Made by a program: the position numbers and the translations under genes. From an uncultured Lentisphaerota bacterium (lineage in GTDB: Bacteria > Verrucomicrobiota > Kiritimatiellia > CAIQIC01), in the NCBI GenBank assembly GCA_903912445.1, contig CAIWHP010000214.1, positions 1-58,655 on the forward strand: 58,655 bases of DNA, in the 5' to 3' direction. Positions 45,043-54,118 of the stretch are shown here, one piece after another (position 1 is the stretch's first letter; each line of letters opens with the position of its first letter). The notes beneath the pieces were generated by a model that did not search any database, was not told the DNA's origin, and saw only the letters and a list, made by a program, of their open reading frames with translations.

Positions 45043-46859
45043 AAAAATCACTGCTGGGTATCATACCGCTGATGGTGCTCGTCATCTTTGGCCTCTGGCT
45101 GGTCTGGGAGTGGGGCTTCTGCCGCTTCTATGTGCCGGTGGACCACATGGCCGTAATCATCTCGAAGGCCGGCAAGGCGCTGGAGCCGGGCCAGATTCTG
45201 GCGCGCAAGGACCAGCAGGGCGTACAGGAAGAAGTGCTTGGCGAAGGCCGGCATTTCCTGAACCCCTATTTCTATGAGCACAAGATCGAGCCGGTGATGA
45301 GCATCCCGTTCGGCAAGGTTGGCCTTGTCACGGCGAAGGTCGGGCGCGATCTGCCGCAAGGTGAATTCTTGGCCAATCCCGGCCAGAAGGGTATCTGGCG
45401 CGGCGTGCTGGGGCCGGGCAAGTACCGCCTGAATCCGGTCGGCTACCAGATTGATGTGGTGGATGCGCTCTCAATCCCGATCGGCTACGTCGGCGTGGTC
45501 ACCTCGCTCGCCGGCGAGAAGGCGCCGGAAGGCCAGTTCGCCGGCCCGAACCAGAAGGGCATTCGCGCTGACGTATTGCCGCCCGGCATCTACTACGTCA
45601 ACCCGAAGGAATTCAAGGTGGACATCCTCGAGGTGGGCCTGAACCAGGTGTCCATGCTCGGCCGGACCGGCAGCGCCGTCATCACCAAGGGCGCGATCAT
45701 CAGCCAGAACGAGGCGGTGAACACGCTGAACTTCAAGGTGCTGGAAAACCAGTATTCGAACCGCGCGAAGGAAATTGCCGAGCAGGGTGTGCAGGTGCAG
45801 ATGGCCCAGCAGGGGGACGTCCAGCAGGAGCGCAGCAGCTTGGATGCGCTGGGCGTGTCGCGTGTGCGTTCGGCCGGCGTGGCAGCGCAGAAACAGCAGC
45901 GGGCAGCCAATGCGCCCGCCCAGCTGGCGCCGCAACAGGCGCCCGCCCAGCAGGCCGGTCGGCGGCCGGGCCAGCGGGCGGACATGCAGAATCCGACGTT
46001 CGTGCTCAACCAGTTCGTCGGCTTTCCCTCGCGCGATGGTTTCGAGATCAGCCTCGATATGACCGTGGAGTTCGAGCTGCAGCCCGACAAGATCCCCACC
46101 ATCTACCGCGACTACGGCGACCTGCCGGCGGTGGTGGACAAGATCATCATGCCGAAGATCCTCTCCATCTCGCGCCTCAAGGGTTCGGCCTACAAGGCCA
46201 CCGACTTCATCATCGGCGAGGGCCGCGAGAAGTTCCAGACCGACCTGACCGACAGCCTGAAGAAGGCGCTGGCCGAGAAGAACATTGTGATCCACAACGC
46301 GCTCATCCGGCACGTCAACGCGCCCGAGCCCATCCTGCTGCCGATCCAGAAGGCCAGCGTCGCGGTGGAACAGGACCTGACGAACCGCGAGAAGCAGAAC
46401 ACAGCCAAGAAGGAAGCGTTGCTGAACACGGAGACCAGCATGATCGAGCAGCGCGGCGCCGAGGTCGCGCAGCAGACCGCCGCCCTCAAGGCCACCATCA
46501 GGGCCGATCAGGAAAAGGCTGTCGCCGAGATTCAGGCCACAACGATCAAGCAGACCGCGCTCATTGAAGCGCAAACGGCACAGCTGAAGGCCGACAAAGT
46601 GAAGAAGCTCGGCGAGGCCAAGGCCACGACCGTCACCATGGTGGATGGCGAAAAAGCCAACGGCTTCCAGCTCAAGGCGAAGGCGCTCGGCGACCCGCAG
46701 GCCTACACGCTGGTCGAGCTGGCCAGGAACCTGAACCCGGACGTGCGCATCAACATCCTGCACACCGGCGAAGGCACGCTCTGGACCGACCTGCAGGGCG
46801 CGCGCCTCGGCGACCTCGGCGGCGCGAAGCTGCTGGGCAAGCCCGCCGCGAAAAAATAA
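45039..46859 (+). CDS. SPFH/band 7 membrane protein, paralogue of the preceding gene
   Basis: 606 residues from a GTG overlapping the previous stop (GTGA). One N-terminal membrane helix, again three N-terminal repeats (QQGVQEEVLGEGRHFLNPY, QKGIWRGVLGPGKYRLNP, QKGIRADVLPPGIYYVNP), then a Gln/Ala-rich linker at residues about 245-320 (QLAPQQAPAQQAG) that the first protein lacks, an SPFH domain (FEISLDMTVEFEL) and a coiled coil. The pair probably forms a hetero-oligomer at the membrane, by analogy with HflK/HflC and paired flotillins. The role here is unknown. Confidence 0.85.
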   Translation: MKKSLLGIIPLMVLVIFGLWLVWEWGFCRFYVPVDHMAVIISKAGKALEPGQILARKDQQGVQEEVLGEGRHFLNPYFYEHKIEPVMSIPFGKVGLVTAKVGRDLPQGEFLANPGQKGIWRGVLGPGKYRLNPVGYQIDVVDALSIPIGYVGVVTSLAGEKAPEGQFAGPNQKGIRADVLPPGIYYVNPKEFKVDILEVGLNQVSMLGRTGSAVITKGAIISQNEAVNTLNFKVLENQYSNRAKEIAEQGVQVQMAQQGDVQQERSSLDALGVSRVRSAGVAAQKQQRAANAPAQLAPQQAPAQQAGRRPGQRADMQNPTFVLNQFVGFPSRDGFEISLDMTVEFELQPDKIPTIYRDYGDLPAVVDKIIMPKILSISRLKGSAYKATDFIIGEGREKFQTDLTDSLKKALAEKNIVIHNALIRHVNAPEPILLPIQKASVAVEQDLTNREKQNTAKKEALLNTETSMIEQRGAEVAQQTAALKATIRADQEKAVAEIQATTIKQTALIEAQTAQLKADKVKKLGEAKATTVTMVDGEKANGFQLKAKALGDPQAYTLVELARNLNPDVRINILHTGEGTLWTDLQGARLGDLGGAKLLGKPAAKK

Positions 46860-46934
46860 GCGGCAGGTGTGGCCGGCGGCGCCGTGCGCGGCGACCGCCG
46901 GCTGCCTTTTGCAGCGGGAAGGAGTGCACACGGC

Positions 46935-47462
46935 ATGACAGGACAAACAGCAGCCTTGGTTTTCGGCGGTGGCGCGGTGGCGCTGGTCGGCAGCCTCGCG
47001 GCCTACTACCTCGCGCGTTATCTGCGCGGCAGCCTCACGCTCGTCCTGCCGCAAGCTTCCTTCGCCGCCGGCGAGGCCATCAGCGGCAGCTGCGCCGTGA
47101 TCACGCGCAAGCAGATCCAGGGCAACCGGCTCTATGCCGCGCTCATCGGCGTCGAGGTCACCGAGGAACGCCGCGACGGCAAGACCCACACCCACACGCG
47201 CGAAATCCACCGCCACGAGGTGAACCTCGAAAAGGCGCTGACCTGGCCCGCCGGGCAGACGAAGCACTACACCTTCACGCTGCCCGCGCCCTCCGCGCCC
47301 GCGCCGGAAAGCCTCAACCCGACCATCGTCCGCGCCGCGCGCATCGGCTTGGAACTGCTCGGCGCCAACCGGCGGCGGCTGCGCTGGACCGTGGAGGTCC
47401 GCCTCGACGCCAAGGGCGTGGACCTCGCCGCCAGCCGGCGCGTGCACATCAACGACGCCTGA
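46935..47462 (+). CDS. membrane-anchored arrestin-like/Spo0M-like protein
   Basis: 175 residues. An N-terminal hydrophobic helix (LVFGGGAVALVGSLAAYYLA) is followed by one beta-sandwich resembling the N-terminal half of Spo0M/arrestin folds (SLTLVLPQASFAAGEAISG, LYAALIGVEVTEER, YTFTLPAPSAPAPE, RWTVEVRLDAKG). A GGAAGGAG site precedes the ATG by about ten nt. It follows the two SPFH genes by 75 bp and is probably co-transcribed, suggesting a common membrane-associated role. Fold assignment is tentative. Confidence 0.6.
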   Translation: MTGQTAALVFGGGAVALVGSLAAYYLARYLRGSLTLVLPQASFAAGEAISGSCAVITRKQIQGNRLYAALIGVEVTEERRDGKTHTHTREIHRHEVNLEKALTWPAGQTKHYTFTLPAPSAPAPESLNPTIVRAARIGLELLGANRRRLRWTVEVRLDAKGVDLAASRRVHINDA

Positions 47463-47523
47463 CGGCCGGCGCGCGCGTCTTTTTCCTTCCCTTCGGATTG
47501 CGTTCCGTGTTTCATCCCACGCG

Positions 47524-48432
47524 ATGCTGAGCCTGTTTGTCAAAGCCCTTGCGCGCCGGCTGGCGCGGCTCTCGCGCCCGGCGCTGTTGCGCTGGGGCGC
47601 AGGGCTCGGCTGGTTTTTTGGACGCGTGATCCGCTTCCGCCGCGCCGAGGCGCTCGCCGCCCTGCGCCGCAGCCTGCCGGAGCTGTCTGCGGCCGAGGCC
47701 ACGGCCACGCTCGACCGCATGTACTGCCATCTCGCGCTGAATCTCCTGGAGATTCTACGGATGTACGGCGGCGCCACCGAGGAGCTGGATGCGCTCATGA
47801 CCATCGAGGGCGAGGAGGTGGTGCGAGCCGCGCTGCAGCGCGGGCGCGGCGCCATGATCCTCACGGCGCACCTAGGGAACTTCGACATGCTCGCAATGTT
47901 CGCCGCGCACCGCCGCTATCCCCTGACCATCATTTCCAAGAAGCTCAAGAACGCCGCCGTGAACCACATCTGGAGTTCGCTGCGCGAGCGCTTCGGCGTC
48001 AACATCCTCTTCTCGCATAACGCGGCGCGCGGCTGCCTCAAGGCGCTGCGCGCGAACGGCCTCGTCGGCTTCCTGCTGGACCAGAACCGGCCGCTGTACC
48101 AGGGGGTCTTCGTCCAGTTTTTCGGGCAGACCGCCAGCACGTCGCCAGGGCTGGCGTTGCTGTCCGCGCAAACCCAGGCGCCGGTGATCCCGGTGTTCAT
48201 GTCGCGCCGCCCGGATGGCACGCACCACCTGCAGATCCTGCCGCTGATCGAGCCGCCGCCCGACCGCGAGCCGGCGACCGTTCTTCGCTACACCCAGCTC
48301 TATACCACGGTCACCGAGCGCGCGGTCCGCCGGCACCCCGACCAGTGGACGTGGATCCACCGCCGCTGGAAGAACCAGCCGCTGCCCGGCGACGCCATCG
48401 CCACGCCGGAAACCGGCCCCGGCCCGGCCTGA
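47524..48432 (+). CDS. LpxL/HtrB-type lysophospholipid acyltransferase, tandem copy 1
   Basis: 302 residues. Family members transfer an acyl chain to a lipid A precursor or phospholipid-like glycolipid at the inner membrane. The catalytic H-x4-D/E motif is AHLGNFD (H116, D121), followed by LLDQNRPLYQGVFVQFFGQ and the C-terminal WTWIHRRWKNQP, where W-x-H-x-R-W-K is the family signature. The leader, with TTCCCTTCGG at about 47489 and TTTCATCC just before the start, is repeated before copy 2, so the duplication included upstream DNA. No distinct Shine-Dalgarno sequence. Confidence 0.88.
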   Translation: MLSLFVKALARRLARLSRPALLRWGAGLGWFFGRVIRFRRAEALAALRRSLPELSAAEATATLDRMYCHLALNLLEILRMYGGATEELDALMTIEGEEVVRAALQRGRGAMILTAHLGNFDMLAMFAAHRRYPLTIISKKLKNAAVNHIWSSLRERFGVNILFSHNAARGCLKALRANGLVGFLLDQNRPLYQGVFVQFFGQTASTSPGLALLSAQTQAPVIPVFMSRRPDGTHHLQILPLIEPPPDREPATVLRYTQLYTTVTERAVRRHPDQWTWIHRRWKNQPLPGDAIATPETGPGPA

Positions 48433-48516
48433 AAGTCCTCCGCGGGCCGTGTTCTTCTGGCCCTGCACGCATTATTTTCTTCCCTTCGGCGCGGGTCCCA
48501 TGTTTCATCCGCGGGG

Positions 48517-49419
48517 ATGCTTGGTCTTTTTGTCAACGTAATCGCGCGTGGCTTGGCGCGGCTGTCGCGCCCGGCTTCGCTGCGTTTGGGCGCGCGGATC
48601 GGTTGGTGCTACAGCCACCTCGTTCGCCACCGCCGTGCCGAGGCGCTCGCCGCCCTGCGCCGCAGCCTGCCGGAACTCTCCGCCGCCGAGGCCACCGCCG
48701 CGCTCGACGGCATGTACCGCAATCTCGCCACCAACCTGGTCGAGATTCTGCGCGCCGATGGCGGTGCGGAAGACCCCGGCCCCGGCCTCTTCAGTATCGA
48801 GGGCGAGGAGCACGTCACCGCGGCACTCGCGCGAGGCCACGGCGCGTTGTTTCTGCTGGCGCACTACGGCAGCTGGGAACTGTTCGCGATGTTCGCCGCC
48901 CAGCGCGGCTACGCGCTCCACATTGTCGCCAAGAAGTTTAAGAACGATGCGGTGGACCGGTTGTGGAACCGGCTGCGCGCGCGCTACGGCATCAAGGTGA
49001 TTTATGCGCACAACGCCGCGCGTCCGGTCCTGCGGGCGTTGCGCGAGAACGCCCTCATTGGCTTCATGCTCGACCAGCACCGGCCGCGCGCACTGGGTGT
49101 GTTTGTCCAATTCTTTGGGCAGCCCGCCTGCACCTCGCCGGGCCTCGCGATCCTGTCCTCGCAGGCGCAGGCCCCCGTGCTGCCGGCCTTTATCCGTCGC
49201 CGCGCTGATGGCGGCCACCACATCCGCGTGTTGCCGGAGCTCGCCCCGCCGCCCGACCGCGCGCCGGCGACCGTTCTGCGTTATACCCAGCGCTACACCG
49301 CCATCCTCGAAAGCGAAATTCGCGCGCATCCCGCCGAGTGGATCTGGATCCATCGCCGCTGGAAGACCCGGCCGTTGCCCGGCGATATCGTCGCCACGCC
49401 GGAACCCGCCGCCCCTTGA
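48517..49419 (+). CDS. LpxL/HtrB-type lysophospholipid acyltransferase, tandem copy 2
   Basis: 300 residues, aligning end to end with copy 1 without a large gap. The catalytic motif is AHYGSWE (H116, E121), closer to the usual HxGxWE than copy 1. LDQHRPRALGVFVQFFGQ and WIWIHRRWKTRP follow. The N-terminal 60 residues are almost the same as in copy 1 (ALAALRRSLPELSAAEAT), while the acceptor-facing middle differs. The two may add primary and secondary acyl chains. It converges on the GspK-like gene. Confidence 0.88.
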   Translation: MLGLFVNVIARGLARLSRPASLRLGARIGWCYSHLVRHRRAEALAALRRSLPELSAAEATAALDGMYRNLATNLVEILRADGGAEDPGPGLFSIEGEEHVTAALARGHGALFLLAHYGSWELFAMFAAQRGYALHIVAKKFKNDAVDRLWNRLRARYGIKVIYAHNAARPVLRALRENALIGFMLDQHRPRALGVFVQFFGQPACTSPGLAILSSQAQAPVLPAFIRRRADGGHHIRVLPELAPPPDRAPATVLRYTQRYTAILESEIRAHPAEWIWIHRRWKTRPLPGDIVATPEPAAP

Positions 49420-49498
49420 GCCGCGCGCCCCGGTCTGGTGCAGCTTTAAGCCCCCCTTGCCCTGTGTTGAACGGGGCTCGCGGGGCTGCCGGCCCCGT

Positions 49499-49542
49499 CC
49501 CAGCCTTGGGGGAAAGGCCGGCTACCGTTCCAAGGTTGGGAA
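49499..49542 (+). repeat. paired palindrome element, copy 5 (degenerate)
   Basis: 49499-49510 (CCCAGCCTTGGG) and 49528-49542 (TTCCAAGGTTGGGAA), centres about 30.5 bp apart. GCCGG and GGCCGGC flank the first unit as in other copies. It lies in the 140-bp convergent spacer between the second acyltransferase and the GspK-like gene. Confidence 0.5.
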
Positions 49543-49559
49543 GCCGCGCCGGGCCGGCG

Positions 49560-50537
49560 TCAGAAAACCCATTGCACAATGGCCATGGCGCTGTTCTCGT
49601 CGCGGCGGGCGACCGCGCAGATGCGCGCGCTTTGGTCGCCGAGCAGGGCCACGGCCTCGACCCGGAAGAAGAGGCTGCGCACATCCAGGAAACGCTCGAC
49701 GGCGTCTTGCAGCCGCGGCGCCACGGCGCGGCGGATGGGCTGGAGCGTGCGCAGCGGGCCGGCCTCGCGCAGCGCGAGCAGTTGCTGGATGGCGGAGGCC
49801 TGGTCCACGCCGGCGAGTGCGAGCAGGACTTCGCGGCTGGCGGTGTTGACGTTTACCCGGGTGGGTCGGTCGCGCGGGAAGGGCACGACCGTGAAGCTGG
49901 CGGGCAGATTGGTGACGGCGCGCGAGAACACCGTCTCGCCCTCGTGCGGGCGGAAGAAGTCGCGGCTGAAGCCGTGGATGTACAACAGCTCGCCCCACGC
50001 GAAGAGCGGGCGGTTGGCGGCCGACGCAGGCGGCGCCTGCTGTTGATAGAAGGGCGTCTCCCACAGCCCGCTGGAATCGGCGTCCACCCAATCGCCGAGC
50101 GCGGCCAGCCGGTCCACCGGCGCATAGTCGCCGCAGAGGTTCAGCAGGTCCAGAGCGATATCGTTGGCGCTGCGGGCTTGCGGGCCGAGCGGCGGGATGG
50201 CGAGGTTGTTCCAGTCGAAGAACCGGTTTTCGTCGATGACCCGGACCCTGACGACGATGCCGGCCGGATTGGTCACCAGCTGGGGTAGGGCCCAAGACTT
50301 CCGCAAATGGTCCACGCCAGGCTCGTCATCGGCCGCGAGGCGCGCCAGCGCGGTCCGGATGCCCTCGGCGGCCGCCTGGTGCAGCACGAGCTGCGTCAGC
50401 GCGCGCTGCGTGGCCGCGAGATCGAGGCGCGCCCGCAGCTGCGCAAACAGCACAATACCCGTGAGGACCGCCGCGAGGATAATGACGAGGACGAGCGCCG
50501 AGCCGCGCTGGTCAGCTGGTGGGCAGGTCCGTGGCAC
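49560..50537 (-). CDS. GspK-like minor pseudopilin of a type II secretion system
   Basis: About 325 residues from a GTG at 50537. A type IV pilin-like N terminus (RGSALVLVIILAAVLTGIV, after a short basic leader) is followed by the soluble domain with FFDWNNLA and a helix-hairpin-helix stretch beginning RVNVNTASREVLLAL, as in GspK. GspK caps the pseudopilus tip. An AAAGGGGC site precedes the GTG. The gene overlaps the preceding small membrane gene by 26 nt. Other type II secretion genes are not in the window on this side. Confidence 0.75.
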   Translation of the reverse strand: MPRTCPPADQRGSALVLVIILAAVLTGIVLFAQLRARLDLAATQRALTQLVLHQAAAEGIRTALARLAADDEPGVDHLRKSWALPQLVTNPAGIVVRVRVIDENRFFDWNNLAIPPLGPQARSANDIALDLLNLCGDYAPVDRLAALGDWVDADSSGLWETPFYQQQAPPASAANRPLFAWGELLYIHGFSRDFFRPHEGETVFSRAVTNLPASFTVVPFPRDRPTRVNVNTASREVLLALAGVDQASAIQQLLALREAGPLRTLQPIRRAVAPRLQDAVERFLDVRSLFFRVEAVALLGDQSARICAVARRDENSAMAIVQWVF

Positions 50538-50886
50538 GTGGTGCCCCTTTTCCCCGGTCGTGGCCCTGACCTTCAGGCGGGCGCCGCCGTTGGCCGCGCC
50601 CATAGAAGCGGTACTTCCACCAGTTGAGGCCCACGCCGATGAGCAGCAAGGTGGGCGCAGCGGCGATAAACACCGCGCTGACCTTGAGCTGCCGGAGCGC
50701 CACTTTTTTGGCCTGCATCCCGCCGGTGGCGAAAAGGCTCGAGACAAAGAGGGCGATGGCGGCCACCACGCAGAGCGCACCCAGAATACGGCACACCACC
50801 GCCAGCTTGCGGATGTGGCGGCGCTGGCGCCCGAACCGGCTGGACCGGCCGGCGCGGGAACTCTGGCTGGTGGGTGGCAGCAGCAT
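50512..50886 (-). CDS. small two-helix membrane protein, hypothetical
   Basis: 124 residues. A basic N terminus (RFGRQRRHIRK) precedes two hydrophobic helices (ILGALCVVAAIALFVSSLF and VSAVFIAAAPTLLLIGVGL), then a basic, probably cytoplasmic tail. GGGGAGAA precedes the ATG. Placed between the GT39-like gene (5 bp gap) and the GspK-like gene (26-nt overlap), so the three are an operon. Not recognised. Confidence 0.65.
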   Translation of the reverse strand: MLLPPTSQSSRAGRSSRFGRQRRHIRKLAVVCRILGALCVVAAIALFVSSLFATGGMQAKKVALRQLKVSAVFIAAAPTLLLIGVGLNWWKYRFYGRGQRRRPPEGQGHDRGKGAPRATDLPTS

Positions 50887-50891
50887 GGTGT

Positions 50892-52619
50892 TTATTCTCC
50901 CCAGCGGGTGCGGTCGGTCAGGAACAGCTGATCCATGTTGTTGAGCGGCAGATACTGGGTCAGCGGGAAGTCGGGCGGCACGCGGCCTTCGTTGATCGGG
51001 AACCAGTTGCGATAGGGGCCGGTGAGCAGTTCACGGACGTAGGCGCGGTCGCGCGTGAGGGTGGTGAAGTAGAGGCCGCTGATGCGCCGCGTGTTGTCGT
51101 TGATCGCGTAGAATTCGTCCATGGAGAGCGGCAGCAGCAGCGAGTCGCGGTGGCCGTACCAGGCGGTGGCCCAGGGCATGTCGGTGCAGACCAGCTCGCT
51201 CGGGCGCACCATGGTGGCCACATGCTTGATGAAGGGCGGGTAGTAGGGCGGATAGGGCGGGCCGATGCGCGAAGGCACCATCAGCATGACCAAGGGCAGC
51301 GCCGTGAGCAGCACCATCAGGAGCGTCAGGCCCTGGTTGAGGATGCGCAGCTGGAACTGCATGCGGTGGAGCAGCACAAAGAAAAAGGCGAGCCCGTAGA
51401 TGAGGGCCAGCGGCCAGAACATGGCGAGCGCGCGTTGCGTCGTGTCGCTGCCGAGGGGCGCGAGGCCCAGGAAGAGCAGCAGGCTGAGGCCGAAGCTCCA
51501 GCGGAACAGGTTGATGGTCGATTTGCTGAACCGGAAGAAGAACGAAGCCAGGAACAGGCACGTCAGCAGGCCCTCGCCCAGCCCGCGCAGCCCATCGTCA
51601 TAAAGCTTGATGAAGTTGTGCGCCCACTTGCCTGCCAGCGTGTGCAGCACGCGGTCGTAGGTCAGGATCGGCGCCAGCATGCGCTCGAACGTGTCGCCCT
51701 CGAACACCTTCGAGCCGTTCAGCGTGAGGAAAGGCGCCAGCCCCAGCGGTCCGCCGCTGACGATGATGTTACGCGTGAACCACGGCACCAGCGCCAGCGC
51801 AAAGAGCAGCAGGAAACCCACCGCCAGCAGCACCCCGCCCTGCTTGCGCAGCGCCAGCCCGATGAACAAGGCCACGGCGGGCGCGATCACCACGCCGATG
51901 TAACGCGTATGGACCGCCGCGACCGCGCACAGCAGCGAGAGCAGCAGCAGGCCGATCCAGCCGGAGGACGCCTCCGGCGTCTGCCGCCGGTCCACCGCCG
52001 CCAGCGCGAAGTACCACGCGCCCACCGCCGCCAGCACCAGCAACGAAAGGTTCAGGCCCGAGACGCTCAACTCCCAGACCGTCGCGCTCAGGTAATACGC
52101 GGTCATCGCCCAGAACGCGTGCCGGGGATCGAAGAGGCGGCGGCCGAGCAGAAAGACGAACACCCCGGTGAGGATCGTACAGAGATGGCCGAACGGCACG
52201 ATGATCCACTGCTCCGGCGAAAACACGCCCGCAATCGCTTCGCCGGCAAACGCGCCCCGCGTCGCCAGGAAACCCACGGAAAGCAACGCCGGGTACAGGG
52301 GCGGGTTCACGATGTCCGGATGCCGCTCCATCTGCGGCGCATGCTGGCGCGAGTTCTCGATCAGGTACCACATCGCGGCCGGCCGGATGTTCTGCGTCAC
52401 CAGCTGGTGCTTCTCCATCAGGTTGCGCCCGAGCTGCGCCTGGTCCATCGCCTCGGCTTCCTTCAGCCCCGCGAACCGTTTCGCGGTGAAGCCCACCATC
52501 AAGATCCCGACCATCAAGGCATACAGCACGCCCTGCACAATCCGCAGGCCCATGCCGACCTCGACATTGTAGACCAGGTCTTGGACCTTCACGGCAAATG
52601 GTTTTTTCGCGTCCGCCAT
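50892..52619 (-). CDS. GT39/ArnT-type integral membrane glycosyltransferase-like protein
   Basis: 575 residues with about ten transmembrane segments (examples: IVQGVLYALMVGILMVGF, IGVVIAPAVALFIGLAL, VLLAVGFLLLFALALVPWF). A first periplasmic loop containing QNIRPAAMWYLIENSR and HPDIVNPPLYPALLS matches the pattern of dolichyl- or polyprenyl-phosphate-sugar-dependent transferases of the GT-C class. AAGGATGTTGC precedes the ATG. First gene of an operon with a small membrane protein and a GspK-like pseudopilin. Acceptor unknown. Confidence 0.75.
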   Translation of the reverse strand: MADAKKPFAVKVQDLVYNVEVGMGLRIVQGVLYALMVGILMVGFTAKRFAGLKEAEAMDQAQLGRNLMEKHQLVTQNIRPAAMWYLIENSRQHAPQMERHPDIVNPPLYPALLSVGFLATRGAFAGEAIAGVFSPEQWIIVPFGHLCTILTGVFVFLLGRRLFDPRHAFWAMTAYYLSATVWELSVSGLNLSLLVLAAVGAWYFALAAVDRRQTPEASSGWIGLLLLSLLCAVAAVHTRYIGVVIAPAVALFIGLALRKQGGVLLAVGFLLLFALALVPWFTRNIIVSGGPLGLAPFLTLNGSKVFEGDTFERMLAPILTYDRVLHTLAGKWAHNFIKLYDDGLRGLGEGLLTCLFLASFFFRFSKSTINLFRWSFGLSLLLFLGLAPLGSDTTQRALAMFWPLALIYGLAFFFVLLHRMQFQLRILNQGLTLLMVLLTALPLVMLMVPSRIGPPYPPYYPPFIKHVATMVRPSELVCTDMPWATAWYGHRDSLLLPLSMDEFYAINDNTRRISGLYFTTLTRDRAYVRELLTGPYRNWFPINEGRVPPDFPLTQYLPLNNMDQLFLTDRTRWGE

Positions 52620-52758
52620 GCAACATCCTTAGAAAACGGCGCGCGATATTAGTGCGTCCGCCCGCCTACTGCAATGGAATTCCCCCCTCCGGCCATGGAA
52701 AGATCGCACCGCTGGCGGCCGGCCTTGGCCGCCTTGCATGGGGCCTCGGCACGCAGCG

Positions 52759-54114
52759 TTATGGCTCCTGTTGGCGCAACTGCCAGTGGACGCATTCCGC
52801 CATGAAGAAGAGGCAGGTATGGAGCGTTTCCCAGCGGTAATGGGTCAGCGCGCCGCGCATCTCCTCGCGGGCCTGGGCGCTGAGCCGGGCCTGGCCGGCG
52901 AGCGCCACGATCCACGCCGCGAAGAGCGGGTCGCGCATCTGGTCGGCTTCGGCCACGCGGCGGGGCGATTGTTTGTTCCAGGCGCGGTATTGCACCGTGG
53001 CGAGCTGGACGGCGGCGCCGATGTCCGGTTGCGGTTTCCAGGCCGCGTTGAGCGCGCGCCACTGGATGTCGAAAGCCAGCGGGTTGCCGTTGGCGTAGCT
53101 GCGGAAGTTCGCGATGAACCGCGCCGCGCTGGCCGCATTTGCGTCGAGCCCGCGCTGAAACTGCGCGCGCACGCCGGCCGCGTCCTCCATCTCCAGCAAC
53201 GCCCGCAACGCGGCCTGCGAACTGGCGGACGTCCAGAGGGGCGGGCTTTCGGGATACCGCGGCGGCTCGCCGGGCGCGACGTAGTGGACGCCCGCGGCGC
53301 AGATTTGCAGGCGCGTCTGGTCCGTGCCGGGCGGTGTCGCGGCCAGCTGCGCGCGATACAACTCCAGCCAGCGCGCCTTGCCGGTCACCTGGTGCAGCGC
53401 GCGCAGGACAAAGAGGAAGCGCGTGGCGGCATCGAACTGCGGCTCCGCGCCGGACAGCGTGCCGTGCGCGCTGGCGAAGCCGCCGGCCCAGCGGCCGAAG
53501 TGCCCGAAGCCCGCGCGGTCGCAGGGCATTTGCCAGTGCTGGGCCTCGAGGCCGAGCGCCACCCGCTCCATCGTCGCCGCCACGCGTGCGCGCCCGGCGC
53601 GGTCCGGCAGGCCGCATTGGGCGTAGCGCCACAGGCCGTAGAACCATGGATAGGTCTGGTCGCTGGAGCTGGCGGCGTAATGGCTGCGGCCGTCGGCCGC
53701 GAAACCGCGGGCGATGAAGCCCGGCGTCGTGCCGGCTTCCGCGAGTTTGAGCAGACCCTGCGCCACGCGGTGCGCCTCGTCGGCCGCAGCGGCGGTCCGG
53801 GTTGCGCGCCAGCGGTTGCACAGCGCATCGAGATAGAGCCCGCCGAAAAACGCCCCGTTCTCGATCGGCGTCCACCAGCCCAACGCGTTCGGCTGGCTCG
53901 CGGCGCACTCCTCCGGGCTGGGCACCAGCACGGTGCCGTCGAGCGCGGTGTAGTCATAGAGCGTGCCGTGGGGCGACATGAAGCGCCGCCAGAGCTCGCG
54001 GTGGGCCTGTTCCACCGAGCGCTGCTCGTCGTCCGCCGCCGGCCCGGCCCCGGCCGCGCAGAGACTGCCGCATAAGACGCTTCCCAGCGCCCAGGCGATG
54101 GCGTGGCTTGGCAT
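52759..54114 (-). CDS. secreted alpha/alpha-barrel protein, possible glycoside hydrolase
   Basis: 451 residues. Signal peptide MPSHAIAWALGSVLCGSLCAAG. The rest is helical with recurring aromatic-rich motifs (GWWTPIENGAFFGGLYLDAL, DQTYPWFYGLWRYAQC, HFGRWAGGF, RWETLHTCLFFMAECVHW) typical of six-hairpin barrels. I cannot place it in a named CAZy family. It starts four nt after the CE7 esterase stop and is the last gene of the GH106-CE7 operon, which suggests a role in the same polysaccharide pathway. Confidence 0.7.
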   Translation of the reverse strand: MPSHAIAWALGSVLCGSLCAAGAGPAADDEQRSVEQAHRELWRRFMSPHGTLYDYTALDGTVLVPSPEECAASQPNALGWWTPIENGAFFGGLYLDALCNRWRATRTAAAADEAHRVAQGLLKLAEAGTTPGFIARGFAADGRSHYAASSSDQTYPWFYGLWRYAQCGLPDRAGRARVAATMERVALGLEAQHWQMPCDRAGFGHFGRWAGGFASAHGTLSGAEPQFDAATRFLFVLRALHQVTGKARWLELYRAQLAATPPGTDQTRLQICAAGVHYVAPGEPPRYPESPPLWTSASSQAALRALLEMEDAAGVRAQFQRGLDANAASAARFIANFRSYANGNPLAFDIQWRALNAAWKPQPDIGAAVQLATVQYRAWNKQSPRRVAEADQMRDPLFAAWIVALAGQARLSAQAREEMRGALTHYRWETLHTCLFFMAECVHWQLRQQEP

Positions 54115-54118
54115 GGCG

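Noticed and set aside
45471-47888. 805-codon minus-strand frame across the SPFH and arrestin-like genes
   Set aside because: Spans several real genes and a spacer on the other strand; no recognisable domain.
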